Source: Dicaeum eximium
Lineage: Eukaryota > Chordata > Aves > Passeriformes > Dicaeidae
Length of the DNA: 64,000 bases
Direction of reading: 5' to 3'
Assembly (NCBI GenBank): GCA_013396995.1
Contig: VWZP01006706.1
Span: 248,001 to 312,000 of the forward strand
In this document: piece after piece, positions 1 through 14,810 of the stretch
How positions within the stretch are numbered: the stretch's first letter is position 1
Layout: each line of letters opens with the position of its first letter
The notes under the pieces: model-generated
Told to the model about the DNA's origin: nothing
Database searches by the model: none
Seen by the model: the letters and a program-made list of their open reading frames with translations, nothing else
Made by a program: the position numbers and the translations under genes

Positions 1-1271
1 ATAGACCTTGCTATCATCTACCACTGTGAATGGATTTGTGTCCCCCTGTGTTTCTCTGCATGGCCCCCAGGGAATATTTGATCACTTGTGCTGTCAGTAA
101 ACATAGCATACCCATGGTATAACCCAATCCTGTGTTTCATGGTTTCAGCTTGGTTCTTGTAGGAGTCAGGATTACTTTTTCCTTCTTCTCCTGCAGAACT
201 AACTTGAAATTGCCAGCTTTTATTTCTTTCTTTTCTTATCCCTATGAAGCATTACAGATTTTAGATTAAATAGACTATCCTATAGTTTACAGAGAGAGTA
301 GACAACAGTGTCTCAAGAATTTTATTCCCTTGACTGACTCAGCAAGTAAAGATCACAATAAAATCCCAATCTGGGAATGAAAACAATTTTTCTTTAGATT
401 GGCAGAGAAATCACTGTTTCAGTGACAAAATTTGGATCATTTTCTTGAATTTTTTGGCTGTATCTTATTCCAAACCATGATTTCATGGTCCGTGATTTTT
501 CTCTTTCTATAGTGCAATGTAAAATTTGAGCCTAGACAGGCTTTAATCAAGGTAAAAGCTTTATCACTGTTTAGCTAGCAACACACTAAAAATTATGATT
601 AAAATATCCAGGTGTCCTATGCTTTTAACTCTATGAAATAGAGCTAAAATGCTTCCTTCTTAGTACCTAGATCTTGTAAATTACCAGTCTTACATTTAAT
701 TGAAAAAGTTTCATTGCTCCAAATAATGATATTTAAAAAATGGGTTTGAGAACAGTTATTTCTAAATAATTTCTAAAAATTGTATGTCTAGTTTTGGTTC
801 TGCAGAATATTAAAGTTTGCCATACAATCATTGGGGTGGGAATTACCCTTTTTGCCTGGCATATCTAACTAGAAGCCATTCTGTGAATACCATATGAAAT
901 CTGATTTCTACTCCCCACATGGTCAATGACCTTGGCCTCTTTAGAAAATCATGAAACTGCTGTCAACTTTGCCTCTATAAATGGAGTATGAAGGCAGTGG
1001 TATTTATTTTCAGAAGCTTTATAAATATGAAGGATACCTGTCCTCACCATCCACAGACCAGTAAGTAATCAACAAATTAGAACCAAATCAGAAATTCCAG
1101 GTTAAAATTTTTTTGAACATACATAGAAGTAACTCTTAAAATTTAATTGAATATGATGCATAAAATGGATGCCCATATTAATGGATAGAGAATCCTAAAC
1201 CCACATTAGACAACGTAGTGATATATTTAAATTTTGGGAGCATCAGAAGGAGCTGAATCATAAGGACACAA

Positions 1272-1272
<1 letters not shown>
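1..1272. other. Non-coding AT-rich flank, nothing recognised
   Basis: All frames are broken at short intervals and no repeat family is recognisable. It lies more than 35 kb downstream of the GRM8 end. Confidence 0.6.
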
Positions 1273-1312
<40 letters not shown>

Positions 1313-1336
1313 GTCTGTCTGTCTGTCTGTCTGTCT
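1273..1336. repeat. Compound tetranucleotide microsatellite (ATCT)n(GTCT)n
   Basis: About ten ATCT units run directly into about six GTCT units, with one further degenerate GTCT just after. A single A to G change in the unit separates the two halves, which suggests one substituted unit was amplified. Confidence 0.95.
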
Positions 1337-4300
1337 ACTTGTCTGAATAAGAGCCTTGGGTTCAAGGTGAGCTCAAAGCTCTGTGTAAGGTTTCCTACCT
1401 ATCTGAGTTCTGTATAGAAAGCAGGAACTCCCTCTCTTCTGATCTTACAGTAAAAGGATAAGTAGCAACATAACATCAAGCCCTGTAGTCCCTTCATTAC
1501 TTAACATTGATACAGAAGACTGAAAATGCAAAGAAAGCATAAACATAGCATACTTTTAAAAGGATGTAAAGCACATGCATCTGTTGAGTTTGGCAATACA
1601 AAGAAATTTTTTTCTTCTGTTTTTTTGATTTTTCTTTTTTTTTGCATTACTATCAAAAAAGTTTCTGGTGACAGAGTACTCATGGTTTTTTTTCTTGTTG
1701 ACAATGCTAGATGACAGTAATTGGTTTACTGTTATATTCTGAGGAAATTAAAAAGTAAAGTAGACATTTTTTAAAAAAAATATATTTCTCCGAGTGTTCA
1801 TAAACAACCAATACAGAAAATTTAATTAACACCATACACAAAAAAAGAACAAAACCAAAACCACAAGAACCCCAAATAAAGCACCAAATATGATCCTTTA
1901 TATTTTGATTTTAAATATTTCTATGATATTGGTTTTGTAACAGTTTTCCTTGGATATGACAGAGGTCAGTTCGCCATATTAAACATGACCTAATCTTGAT
2001 GTATTTTTTCTTCTCCTCTGCCTAGTTCCACCTTAAAAATCACAAATGTCAGTATTATATATGAGACTGAAATATATTCAGAAACATGAACTCCTGACCC
2101 GTCTGATTTGTGTTTGAAGTAGTAACACAACTCCCACAGAATGGATTGGGTGGAAAATCAAGCAGCACAGTACCATTAAAACAGCTGAGAGTTCTTCTGA
2201 ACATGCCTTAAACTTCAAGTTATACTCACTTCTAGATAGCACAAAAAATTACTAGAACATAATTTTCTACTTTTTTTTTTTGTAACAGCAAGAAGACTTA
2301 ATTAAAGTTTGCAATATATAATTATCTACTGCATGTCATAAATTAAAGAAAATAGGATTTTATCTCTTTTTGGTTGGGGTTTCATTTTTGGTTTCTCTCC
2401 AAAGTGATCATCAAACAGTGAAAACCTGTTAATCTCTCACAAGTGACCTCAAAGTGTGGTACAGTGAATTTTCCTTTTCTGCTTCATATATACTGTTCTA
2501 ATAGTCAGAAAAAACATACAATGTGATGACAACTGTCCATGCTCTAGCTATACCTTAGGCAAAAGGACAGCTTAAAAAAAGTGTCACTAAGTGATTACAA
2601 ACTAGAATGCCTGCAGTAAAACCTTTCTTTTTGTTCTTGACCCTCATGAGTCACCTAGCTGTCAGTACTGCAAATCATTTATTGATTTTTTGTATCCAAG
2701 GTTTTTCTTCTCTCCTCTTTCACCTATATCAGAGAGATCTATGACACAGCAACTGTTATTTTGACTAACACTGTGAAGGCATATAAAAATATAATTGCAC
2801 ATCAGGTATGTTTATTACAGTATGAATAAATTAAGTGAAGACTCAGCAATTGGAGGAAAATATATTTACTTGAAGAAAATAAATTTCATAAGCAGTGAAA
2901 ACCCCTCAAACACTAGCAATATCAAAGAGCCACAAGGCTCCCTACTCTATTTGAAATGTCTAGTTGCCCATTGGAAGTAGTAGTCTATGTTTCATTTTTC
3001 ATTTTCTGATGCACAGTTACAGATGCAAAGCATTTATGAGAAATTTTAGATATTGCAGCTTGTTACAGTGCATATAGTCATTGTTATAAACCATATACAT
3101 GCTTCACATTACCTAGGCTGTTTCCCATTAGTATGCCCACCTCCAAAGAGCATTAAAACTGTTTATAGCATTTCTTCTTTATTGATTTAATATATTTTAA
3201 TTTTTATAAAGGCATGGCAGATTTTGCTCAATCCAACTCTTATTTTTTTTTTGAAAAATGGTGTGCAAAGAAGGTCCACAGTGTTACACTTTAATTCTGA
3301 GTTATAAAAAAAGCACTTTTATACAAATGCATTTAAAAGTCTCTCTATCTGTCTTCTGATTCCACACACAGAAGAAACCTAATACTACATTATATTGTGG
3401 AGCTACTTCAGGGTATAGTTAGCATTTTAATAAAGTCCACACCTGGGTGTCATGATACAGAAATACAGAGAGCTATGCTTTTAATATCTCAATTGAGATC
3501 ATTACTCTTATTTCTGTGATAGTGTGAATCTCGTATTGCTTGGCTCAAGCCCCAAAAAACCCCTGCTCTCAGGATGTTTAAATCATTTATTGGTATATCA
3601 CTACTATTTTATTGATCTTAGTACAGTAGACTAGAGACCTATAAATTGGTATCTGTCTTCTTTGTTTAATCAAATTTCCAGTAGTACAATATTCAACCAT
3701 TTTAAAAAAGTACTTAAAAACAGTACTTTAAAACAGTACAGCATTTTGCTTCTCATAAAGTAGTAAGGTGCTTTGTGTCATGAGATTGAATATATCCATC
3801 ACTACCCCTTATGTATGTTTACCTTAAAAATTAAACAGTTTCCTCTTCATGGTGTACATTAATTTTCACATCCACTCTTGCAATCTGAGTATATATACTG
3901 AGTGACCATAATTTATATTTTAAACACAAATAATTTGTCTGGCCTATACTTGCTACCTTTAAAAATTAACTCTTAGCTAGTTTTAAGTGTCAACCTCATC
4001 AATTTTCTCAGTGACAAAGAAACCAAATGTAATTATTTCATTCTGCAATTCTATAATTTGTATTAACTGGCTTCCTTCATAAAGCAAAAAAACCTGCTTT
4101 CATTAATGTCAGACTAAATTCCAATTTTGCATGTAACAAGGGCCAAGAAAATATAGTTACCTTGATGTCCATGTGGACAAACAGATACAGAAACTTTTCT
4201 GACTATTGCTGTAGATATGTATAAAAAACCAGTCAGCATTTTCAAAATATGGTGTAACCAATCTGACACCTTCAAGTCTGTAATAATCCACTGCATGCAC

Positions 4301-4440
4301 ACATTAGTATTTTATCTGGTAAGTGCTTTTGCAAATGGTGGTATTAGATCAGGTTCTGCTCCTTTTTTACAGTGGAATTTCTTGCAAAATTGACAGGTGA
4401 GGTGCTTTGATGAGAAAGTTGTTATTATGCTTACAGATCA
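1337..4440. other. Non-coding AT-rich flank
   Basis: Only short chance frames are present (the longest is about 60 codons). There are scattered A and T runs, for example at 1623-1643, 2272-2282 and 3241-3252. No repeat family or conserved exon was recognised. Confidence 0.6.
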
Positions 4441-5400
4441 TTTGCATTTCCATGGATGTTAAGCTGCTGAGGGATGCTGTAAGGACCAGCAGAGGACCAA
4501 GGGATTCCTCCTGCCCAGCCTGGGCACCCTGAAGCTCGGGGTTATCCAGGGCTGGACGATGGGCAGAGGTGCTGCAATCCCATTTACCAGTCCAGCCAGC
4601 AGCAAGGCTGTGTCCCTCCCAGCCATGAGCGGAGGAACTGACAGAGCTGTGTCCCTCACTGCCAGGTAACAGTGGCATTTGACAGCACCCACGTGTACTG
4701 GGGCTATGTCAGTTCCAGAACTGATGTAACACACAGCCTTACACAGCCCATTTCTGTGCTCCAGTCCTTCAGTCAGTCAGGTCTGAAGCTCACAGAAATG
4801 CCCCTGTGCTCTGGATTTACACATGCACATGCACACACATTCACAGATCCCTCGAACATCACCATCCTCTGTCTGACTGCTACCCTTATTGCTTCCCAGA
4901 CCCTCTAGCCTGCTCCACTGATCTCCCACCCACTGGCTAGTCTAGCTTGGTGATGTCTAGCAAACACATGAACTCTCCCACTTGTCTTAGTCTCCACCCT
5001 CATTTTCCCCCCCAGTACTAGCACGGATCCTCTGCACAGCCCTGAGACCACCCACTTGCCCTCTGGCCCACACCCACCCACACACAGAGGCAGCTGGGTG
5101 GGCACTGGCCCCTGTGGCTGCTGGCCTGCAGTGCCTGGGTCCCATCTGTACTCCTCCCCCTGGTGCTGGATCCTCACTTGCTCCAGCTGCCTGGCACCAT
5201 GGGCACAAGGGCTCTGTGGCCGAAGGTTTGACTCCGATTTCTGGCACTTGCACCAGGCACTGCAAACCTCCAGCTGCTCCACAGCAAACACGTGGAACTG
5301 TGTGACCCAGGTGCCTCTCAGCTGCTGACTCTGAGCTCCTCACCCCTTCCAGCTGCTGGCACCATGAATGCATGGGCTTTCTCCAGGGCCTTACTCCTGT
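4441..5400. other. GC-richer block of unknown origin, probably an old repeat or retroelement remnant
   Basis: This block of nearly 1 kb stands out by eye from the AT-rich surroundings. It has overlapping open frames on both strands (5373-4987, 5291-4905 and 5056-5328), as GC-rich sequence often has by chance. None shows a domain I recognise, and the translations are low-complexity. CpG is sparse, so it is not a typical CpG island. There are CA-rich patches near 4825-4842 and 5080-5092. A decayed transposable element is the simplest explanation, but I cannot assign a family. Confidence 0.4.
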
Positions 5401-8235
5401 TGCTGGTATTTCTCAAGTGTTTCAATCTCTAAGATGCTGCAGTACTCACATATGGATTGAAAAGTGAACATAGAAAGACAATTCAGAATGGATTCAGAAA
5501 GATTTGATGGCTGCAGCTATTGAGCAGACTGGTAACTGTTTAGATGTTCATCTCCTTTAATATTTGCTTCTCTCTATTGTTCCTCACTAGTTACTGCACT
5601 TTAAACATTTCTCAAAAAGTTTTGTCTAGTGCCACAGGCTCCCTCAAATATCAGAATCCTCCTGTTCATATTATTTCTGCCTTCTTATCTGTCATGAAGC
5701 CCAGGTTCTTATCAGTTATAAAGTTCAGGCTGGCATTCTCCAAGCCTATGTTTCATCAAATGGCAGCTGAATAGTTTCCATTATGGTTTGTGACTTTGTG
5801 ATTTTATTTATTACTTTCCCTTTCAGTTATTAACCTATTGAAAAAAGTTCCTTGATCTGCCCATCTTACTGAAGCAGATGGTCACAGACCACACATCCTT
5901 AAATAAACATTTGCTCAGTTTTCTCAGGAGGGGACTATTCCTACAATTGTTGCGTAGTCACCTGATGTTGTGAAGCAAAAGTGCAATCATACCAACCGTC
6001 CTTTTTTATTTACAGTTTGAATTATACAAAACCTAAGTCCTTTGATTTATTGCAGCCCACCTGCAGATTATGGTAGCACCTTTTTCTTATTACTAAAGAT
6101 GGGGTCATTTTGTACAGTTATAGCAACAGTAAATTGTTTCTGAATATTTAACAATTTAATACATATTGTAGATTTAATGTTTGTCAATTTTCAGGACTTC
6201 ATGTGTGACAGAACAAGCTTGAAGCATAAAAAGGTTTGATAACACTAGAAAGAAACTAATTTCTTATAGAAAACCATTTTACAATAAGTACTTTTAACAT
6301 ATAATTTATATTCTTAACAGAAAGGATCATCCATTACCAAGCATAAAGACATTTTAGTGAATATTGCATGTGTTATGGCAACCACAGTGGTTACAAAAAA
6401 TGCATACAGTGTAGTCAATTCTGTAGAAGTCATGACTAATAATTTTTACTATTATGTAATTTTGGAGCCAGGGAATTCAGGGAAGTTTCTTAACTATAGT
6501 TGGATAGAAAACAGAAATAAATCAATATTTATCTACATTGCTGTTCTTTTCTGTCAGTAACAGCAGTATTTTAAAAGCACTTGTTTTTCTGTGTGTATGT
6601 CTTCCACCAACATATAAGCTCTAAAAATCAATAAAATGTCTGTAAGTGAAAATCTTGATGTTAATTTTGTGAAAGGACACTTTAGAGCCCTGCCCTGTAT
6701 GGTCTCCATGTCCTTTCTATACGTAAACTGAGTATTTCCAAGAGTTCATTTAAAAAAGGAAAGGACAGAGACAAGGGTAACTTGTCAAAGTCCCCAGTCC
6801 ATACAGCTTTGCTAACACACAGAAAGAAATTGTCCTCCCACCTGTAATAGTGACCTGGTGACCGCCTGTGGGACTGTAGCTTTGCAACAGAGTTTGGATC
6901 TGTATCTCCCTACAAAATTCTAAACCAAAGACAAAAAAGTTTTGTTTTTAATGAAAGCATATTGTTAGTTGCAAAAGAAGCACAATAGCAGTATTTGTTT
7001 TTTCAGGTATTGCTGATAAAATATCAACTTCATAATATTTAAAATACATATTGAGAAATGAAAAGGTTATATCTTTTTGGCAGTTCTAGATTGAACCTAT
7101 TGTTATTTGTCATCTAAACTGTAATATCTTTTTTCTTTTCATTAAATACTTAGGAAGCCTCTAATCACAGCATCCTGGAAAGAATTATTGCTGTGGTGTT
7201 TCAAAGCTTGTGATTATCTTTTGGCAAAGATAGTGTTGTGTTTATGCATACCATATTCTGCTGGTTCATACATACAAAACAATATTTCAAAGTGTCAAAT
7301 GGAACAATTTCTTTTAAGTTTGAAATCAACACACATAGTCCTTCATTATGCTGTATGGAATACATTTGATTTCTGGCAGAGAAAATAACATGTTACTGTA
7401 AATGTTTCAGGCAAGAGCAATGTGGAAATAGCACTGATTTAACATTTTAAAATTCAGTAGAAGCTGTGGACTTTCCATATTTGAGACTCCTACTGATTTA
7501 GAAATGGCTGGAGATATATGGCATGAATTTAGAGAGTTAAGAATGGTCCTTTACTCTGGTTTTTTTTTTTTTTTGGTAGAGTAACATATTCTATATGCAA
7601 AAAAACCCCACCAAACCCAAACAAAGCAGCAGCAAACAAGTAAATTTCAGTGTCAAAACTTCTGTGTATTGTAGAAGATAACATAGAGTATTTCTATTAG
7701 TGTCAGATACTAATATCTTTCTTTCAGCATATGCATTATGATACAAGATAATTGTGCAATTATGTGCTCACTTTTACACGTCATGAAGTGGGAAAATACA
7801 ATTTCTTGAACATCAAAACCCACTCAGAGCTAAAATAGGGTTAAGGAAAATGTTATGTTTGAAGTTATAAGAGAAATTTCCAAGAAAATGAGACAAAAAC
7901 TGGCTTCATTAACAATAAGAAATTTAAAAAAAAAATAATAATACTCATCTGAAGTTATGCAAAAATCTGAAGGAAAGGAAGAAATTAGATTATATGCGGC
8001 TTTTTTCTCACTTGTCTAGATCTTTAGACCACTGTCTAACATATCAAAATATAGAAAGTGCTAGTAAAGATGAAATGAAAAATTCTACCAGTAGAATATG
8101 GAGTTGTAACATCATATCATGCTGTAATATCATAACAGTTGCCATTAGACTCGTGAAGTATGCAGAATTACCATCTGTTTGTTTGTTTCTTATATACCAC
8201 AGAAGGAATAACATTGAAATTACATTGATTTGGGC
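5401..8235. other. Non-coding AT-rich flank
   Basis: No coding frame or repeat family was recognised. There is a poly-T run near 7560-7575. Confidence 0.6.
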
Positions 8236-8395
8236 AGGCTCTAGAAGTGGATGTCCCTCCCCTGGAAGTGCTCAAGGCCAGGTTGGGTGGAACTTTGAAC
8301 AAACTGGTCTTGTAGAAGGTGAAAAGTTGGCAGAAAGTTGGAACTGGATGATGTTTAAGGTCTTTTCCAACTCAAACCATTCTATGATTCCATGA
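8236..8395 (+). mobile_element. CR1 LINE, 3' end fragment
   Basis: This is the typical avian CR1 3' end. It contains CCCCTGGAAGTGCTCAAGGC, then AGGTTGG, then a TTCCAACTCAAACCATTCTATG segment (with the usual CCAACCC mutated) and a terminal TCTATGATTCCATGA. It is severely 5'-truncated, as most CR1 copies are, and has point changes throughout. Confidence 0.9.
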
Positions 8396-11300
8396 GCAAT
8401 AATTGCTCTTTAAAGGTTCTCATGGCAGCTTTACCCTTTTCATGGGTAACACACTGGTGCACAGCTGATGCAACAATTGCACTTAAAAGCCCAACTCCCA
8501 CAGTTTCTGAAGAAAACTAAAATTTAAACTTAGAAAGGAAACAAGATGCGTGAACAAAAGCAGAATCCAGAGTGCTGAGGAATACAGAGGAAGAATCATG
8601 TGTTTCAGAAAAAAAAAAATTAAAAAAATCCTGCAGAGTGAAGATTTAGATAGGCAGTTGTATACCTGCATCCAAATTTTTTCTGTTCTTGGCTGGAATT
8701 AAATTCACATTTTTGACTCAGTAAGGTCAGTATAAAACCATTAAGCTATAATATATTTTTAAAAAGAGATAAGGCAGTTGTTCATCTTTGCTTGGTATAT
8801 TAGAGGATTAACTGGAATCAGAGGAAGAATGAACAGTCATAAAGACAATCAATGCTCTGATCCAGTAATAAAAGCATTTTTTGGAGAATGAACTATGTTC
8901 TATTCCCCATTTTTAAGTATGATTTGAGCTTTTTGTAACCCCTGTCTCTATTTTTATTTAATAAAAGTGCGTTAACTTTTTATACAAAGAAGCATAATAC
9001 CTACACATTTAAACACAAATTTGCATCCCATTTTGTTTCCTTACCAGACATATTCGATTAGCTCTACCTGACCCAAAGGCATGAAAACAATATTACTTTA
9101 ACAAAGTGGTGGTTCATATTATGATTACAGAGGAGTATGCAAGATTTTTGGAGTAAGAATGTGCATTCAGTGGAATAATAATATTTTCATTTTTAATCTT
9201 GAACCATTTATGTTTCTCCTCTGTGGTATTTCTGTGCCACATGTGCTTAATTTCATTTTTGAACTATGCAGATCTAGCAGGTCATTTTAAGTACCTATTG
9301 TACATAGTCCCTTTCTCATGGTGAAAATGAGATACAATGCTCCTAAAATGCAACTGAGCATTCTCTCACTCTTAAGTCAATTGTTTGCTGAAAATTGATC
9401 AAAATACCTACTCCAAAACAAGGACTTCCACTCTAGCTGTTGCTGAAATAATGACAACAGAGTAGACATCTCCACACCTTGTCTGATGCAGAAATCCTGA
9501 GACATATTAATCTTAAATTTCCTACTCCCTCATTATTATTTTTTGATCTTTACTCCTGCCCTCCATCCCCATTTTTCTACAAATGATTTATTGGTAGAAG
9601 GCTTAATAGGATAATAGAGGTCTACAGAAATCTGCAAACCTGCTTTAAACAGTAATAACTTCAGGTTGTTTTGAGTTTAGGAGGAACACATGAATGCAAA
9701 GAATTCAATTAATAATTTTTTTAATAGTGCTAGCAGAATAAATTACCTTTAAAAAAAAATCCGTCACTGATAATTACTTTCCAGCCTGAGCAAAAGCTTT
9801 GTATGTCAGAAAAGGTAAAACAGAACTGTTTATCTATTATGATTATATGGAGAAATTAAAATATTTTCAGTGATCGGACGAATCACTTCTGTACAGATAA
9901 TAAGAATTTAAAAAATAGCAAATGTGTGGGTTTTCTTAGTGAAGTAATTGCAGTGAATAGTTGACTTTAGCTAATGAGCTATAACACAAGTCATAACTTA
10001 AGAAAGAAAAGAAAAAGAAAGGGAAAAAACACAGAAATCTGAGTGATGTTGATAACAACAGAATTCAGGCACTTAGTTTTCTTTTGTATTTTCCCCAAAC
10101 AATGTGTCAGTTATACAGAACTAAGCTGTGCACAAAAAATAGAGGACTTCTAGGCCTTATTGTATCCCAAGCTCACCAGCTGTAAGAACACATATTCACT
10201 AGTGCATCCTTAAAAAAAGAAACATGCTTTTTCTGTGCTCTTAATTGGAGCCACTAGCACTTTAAAGACCTATAAGGGGATGGCAGCAGCACAAGTCCTT
10301 TGGAACAATTCTTCTCTGTGCTCTGTCTGAGCAAGATACAGAAAGCAATGAAGCCTATTTTCTCAGTCTAGTAGATTCTCCAACAGCTACTGGATAATGA
10401 TTTATTGGGCATCTCAATTCCATCTGCTTTTTGAATTCCAGCAATGAGATAACATTTTTGTGAACTTTTTTCCTTAATCAATTCTAGTAGTATTTATTTA
10501 ATCAGTACTTCTTTCTTCCCTCTCCCTCTATTTTTCAATTACTTAATGAGGAATAGTTTGCTGCTTCTGGAACTTACAGCTGGTCTGTGAGCTAGGCAGA
10601 AAAATATACCTGTCCCTTTTCATCTGCATCACCTACCCAGAAACTAGTTCTTGTAACTCAACCAGTTAGCATTACTTCTTCACTCTATCTAGAGCAGTTA
10701 ATTATTCTTCTGAGTTCAAGACACATAAGAATTTGATGTATTTTAAGCCTCCCTAGAAAAGAATTTGGAGTGAGAGGGTAACTGGGAGGAGTGTCATTTT
10801 CCCACCCTTATGTCCATAATGCAGAAAAGCAGACAGCTGGGAGTTTTTTGCAGTGATAGGTTAACACTGTAAATAGCCATCCTGAAGTAGCAACATACAC
10901 ATCACCTTTAATTTATTGAAAATAAAAATATTGTTTACTTATTGTTAAATTTTAAATCATCCCCCAAATCATTCTAAATCCTGGTCCTTCTCCTATTATT
11001 TCTACACAGCAGCAGTTTGTTTTGAATTAAATTTGGACAAAGTAAATCTAATATATGCCATTTTTGAGTGGTTTTCTTGCTATTTGCAGTACCTGCTCTG
11101 CCACTCTTAAAATTTTGCCTTCTGATCTGAGTGACTGCTTTCCTTCATGTCTGAGTACCAGCTGAACTCTGAAAGTTAACCACAAGATGCTGTACACAGG
11201 GAACTAGGCAAGTCAGTAGTTTTCTGTTATAGCCACTATTAAAACACACTTTTAATTTCTCTTGTGGACAAGTCTGCCCAGTGATGCACAACTAGAAGAT

Positions 11301-14300
11301 GCATGTCTCTGTTAGAGTATCAAAACTGTCTCTTTCCCTAAGATAAATAAAATATGCTGTTCTGCCACCAATGTTTTGGAGCACAGAAAAGCAACAGTAA
11401 ACAGTTAGCAAGAAAATAAAAATTAGTGTAACCTCCTCTTAGAGATAATGAAGGCTTAAGATCTCCCAGGAAAGACAAATCTGGGGTTTATCACAGTAAT
11501 TAATTTTTCTAGGCAGAAACTAAGTCCAGACTCTCCACAGAAGAGATGACAGATTATTCTTTGCAAAGCTAATTGAAAAAATGCTACACAGCTACAGCAA
11601 CAGGATTAACAATGTCAGAAACAAAGTAGAGAGAATGGGTGAAGTGCCCTATATTTACCACGTTCTTTACAGAGACTGGAAAGGCCTCTCTTCAGAAGCA
11701 GTGCTGTGGACTTTCCTATTTCTTCACAGTCAAACCTAACTAGCTGTGGTTAAAACCACGAGAACTGATAGGCTTTGCTGTATAGCTGTTTTTCTGCTGC
11801 CTAGCATCTTATCATTTGCCACACTGCTTAGCAGGAATCACTCATGGGGGGTTTTATGGTAACAAACACTCGCAGAAATGTCAAATGAAGGATTGCAGCA
11901 CATGAAAGGAGGTTTTCTATTTGCTGTACTGATTTGCTTTTGAATAAAAACAGGCAGGTTTTTATTTTAATGCAAAATATGACATAAAGTCCCAGAAAAG
12001 TAAAAAACTTTCTGTTTTGTTTCAATGGGTTTTTGATCTACATGTGTTATGTGTGTACACCCATTATCATGCTGAACAGGAAATAAATAACCTCTTTCAA
12101 CCTGTTGATGTCCCCTTTTTGATCTTTCTCTAATTCCACTGATCAAAAATGTAATGAAATAATTCAGGCTGTCACAGAAAACATATCTTTGAAATTAAAA
12201 ATAATCTCAAGGAGTTTACACACCTTTGGAGTTGTTTTCTTGCATAATCTGCGGAAAACATCAATATGGCAGTATAAAAGCAGAACCTTTACGAAGGACT
12301 TTTGGACAGACTTGTAGAAGTGTTCAGGTACATATAAAGTGTTTAGGTACCTAGAAAGCATGGATGATACATGAGATTTCCAAGAGTTTTCTGATTTTCA
12401 CTGATTTAAAGGAAAATTCTCTTCACAGGTTCTTTTTAAGGTATATCTTTTAACTCCAACTGCAGTTAAACACTTTGGAAAATCCCTTTAGATACCAGTT
12501 TGACACTTTATGCACTTAATTTATTTTAAATTCTTGGTCTACACTCCTAGCAAACTGCAAGGAAAAGGAAGTGGGAAACAAGGAAGAAACAGACACCAGG
12601 AACTGAAGGCTTTTTCCAAAGGTTACCTGACACTGGTCATATCTAGAGCCAGTGTGCTGATGTTGGGTGTTGAAATGGGAATAAGCATTGGCCATGCAAA
12701 TTTTCCATTTGCTAAGGCATTTTCTGCAGCCCTTACCATCAGCAGGTTGGAGTAAGTTCCTGCAGAGGGTGGTTCAAGGGATCCTGAGGTGGATTGTTTT
12801 CAGTGCTGGGATCCTGGCTGGCTACCTTACCTAGCTAAAGCAGGTACTAAAAGTTCCACTAAGTCAATAGACCCTGTAATATAAATATTTTAAATATTAG
12901 TTTACAAATCAAGACTGCTATTGTAACAATAGAAACCATTTGAGAATTTCCAATTGTGGGCAAAGCAATTCAGCATAGCATGGTAATTTCTGATGCATGA
13001 TTTAATTATTAAAGAGCACCAGCATTATATTACCCATTAATATAATTGAAAGCATATTTTGACTTCCTCTCAAAGTGGGAAAATTAGTTTTCATTTCTAT
13101 CAACACTAAATTGGTATTCTCTGTTCACATTTAATATATTTTAGATTGATTATATATTCCCCTGTGCAAAAATTCAGAGTTTACGATAGGGTTACCGTGT
13201 TTTATATAAAATACACAGAAGCCTGTTGTCTTTCCATAGATATAACCATTCTATTTCTTCTTAATCCCAATTCTTTCATTACAAATTAAAATATGGAAAA
13301 CATTTTAATTATGAGTTTAAATGCATAATGAACTGAAAACCTAATCTTACTTCTACAGCTTTTGGCACGGAGTCCTGTGCATCTCCAGAACTTCATTACA
13401 GATAGAAGTAAACGGCCTACAAGTGACCCTGTGTTTGCTTCTGCTGAATTCCAGTATATTCTTTCAGATTTAGTGTCTTGAAAGCATAACAATTTCAACA
13501 TAACTAGAGAACTGAATGAAAATTGAAGATACATAAGCCCTAAATAGATAAAATATGTTGCTGAGAGATGGGAAAGGAGAATTTTATTTAAATGCCAGCA
13601 ATATATACAAGGGTCCAGCCAGCTTCCTACAGGTATCAGAATAACTATTTAGGTATTTCCCAGAACAGATAAAACTCCATTAAGAGATTATTAAGGGCAT
13701 TCTGTCTCATAATACTCAACTCATTTTACTAGAGTATAGAGAACATAAGAAAAAAGTATATTCTGCTCCGTCTCCTGCATTAGAGGAAGAACAAATTTGA
13801 ACTTAGGTCCTTTGCTTCAGGCGAACAGCTTAACAGTCTTTCAGAAAATTTCAAATTAGGTATGGGTGAGATGTCTCATATGGAACAGTGAACTATCCTG
13901 GAGATTAGAACACACAAGTAGAAAAACTGAGTTCCAGTTTTTATACATTCAAATTATTTATAGAAAGCAGAAAAGCTTTCATAGATCCAACAGAGATGGA
14001 GCCACTAACTCAATCCCTGCACAGAAAAAGAAGAGCAAGACAAGGTGGGACACATTTGGGTGAGGTAGGTGAGGTAGGTTGCAGTATTGTTCAAAAATGT
14101 CACCTTTTTTTTTATCCTAAATTGAACAAATGTGCTGCCTTCTGTAAAGCATTACATGTATGAGAAACACGAAGTACTACAGCTTCAATCCTAGCAACTT
14201 TGAGACAAGCCAAATTCTTTGATAGGATGTCTTTTGGTGAATTAACCATTCACTAAGGAAAACCAAATTATTCAACACCACTGTGGCTGCCTAGTATCCC

Positions 14301-14770
14301 AAGAATACTGATTTGATATTTTCTAATACTGGTTAGCTGCCATGTGTCTTGGGATAACTTTCAGTGAGTGATGCAACTGTGAATTATGTAAACACAAATG
14401 TAATAACAAATGTCTCTTGCTAATGTTGATTGTTTCTTAGTAATTGCATGTATAATTCCTGTAATTATAATGTTATTTATTATGTTAATTTACTACAGAG
14501 TTCCCATTAATTATTTCTAAATGTGATTGAACTGCTTGGTATTTCTGACACTTGATGCAGTTAGGCATGGCATGGACCACATTTTAATTAATGTTGCTCT
14601 TATTTTTATATGCTGTACTGTGTGCTTCTTATTTTGCAAGTTTTTGTGGGTTTTTTTTTCCTGCCTTTCCTGGTGAAGTAGCTTGTTATAAAGGTGCAGC
14701 ACAGAACAAAGGCATTTGCCAAGGCTTCTTTCAAAAAGCTAGCAAAGAAACAGATGGAGCCTTTAAAAAT
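8396..14770. other. Non-coding AT-rich flank
   Basis: This is over 6 kb without a supported gene or recognised repeat. Open frames on both strands stay below about 85 codons and lack splice-site context or familiar motifs. Confidence 0.6.
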
Positions 14771-14810
14771 TGTGTATGTATATGTATATGCATATAGATA
14801 TGTATATTTA
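14771..14810. repeat. Alternating TA/TG tract
   Basis: A short run of TGTA, TATG and CATA units, interrupted by a few substitutions. Confidence 0.75.

Noticed and set aside
4987..5373. 128-codon minus-strand frame in the GC-rich block
   Set aside because: Several frames are open at once on both strands, which is a GC effect. The translation is low-complexity.
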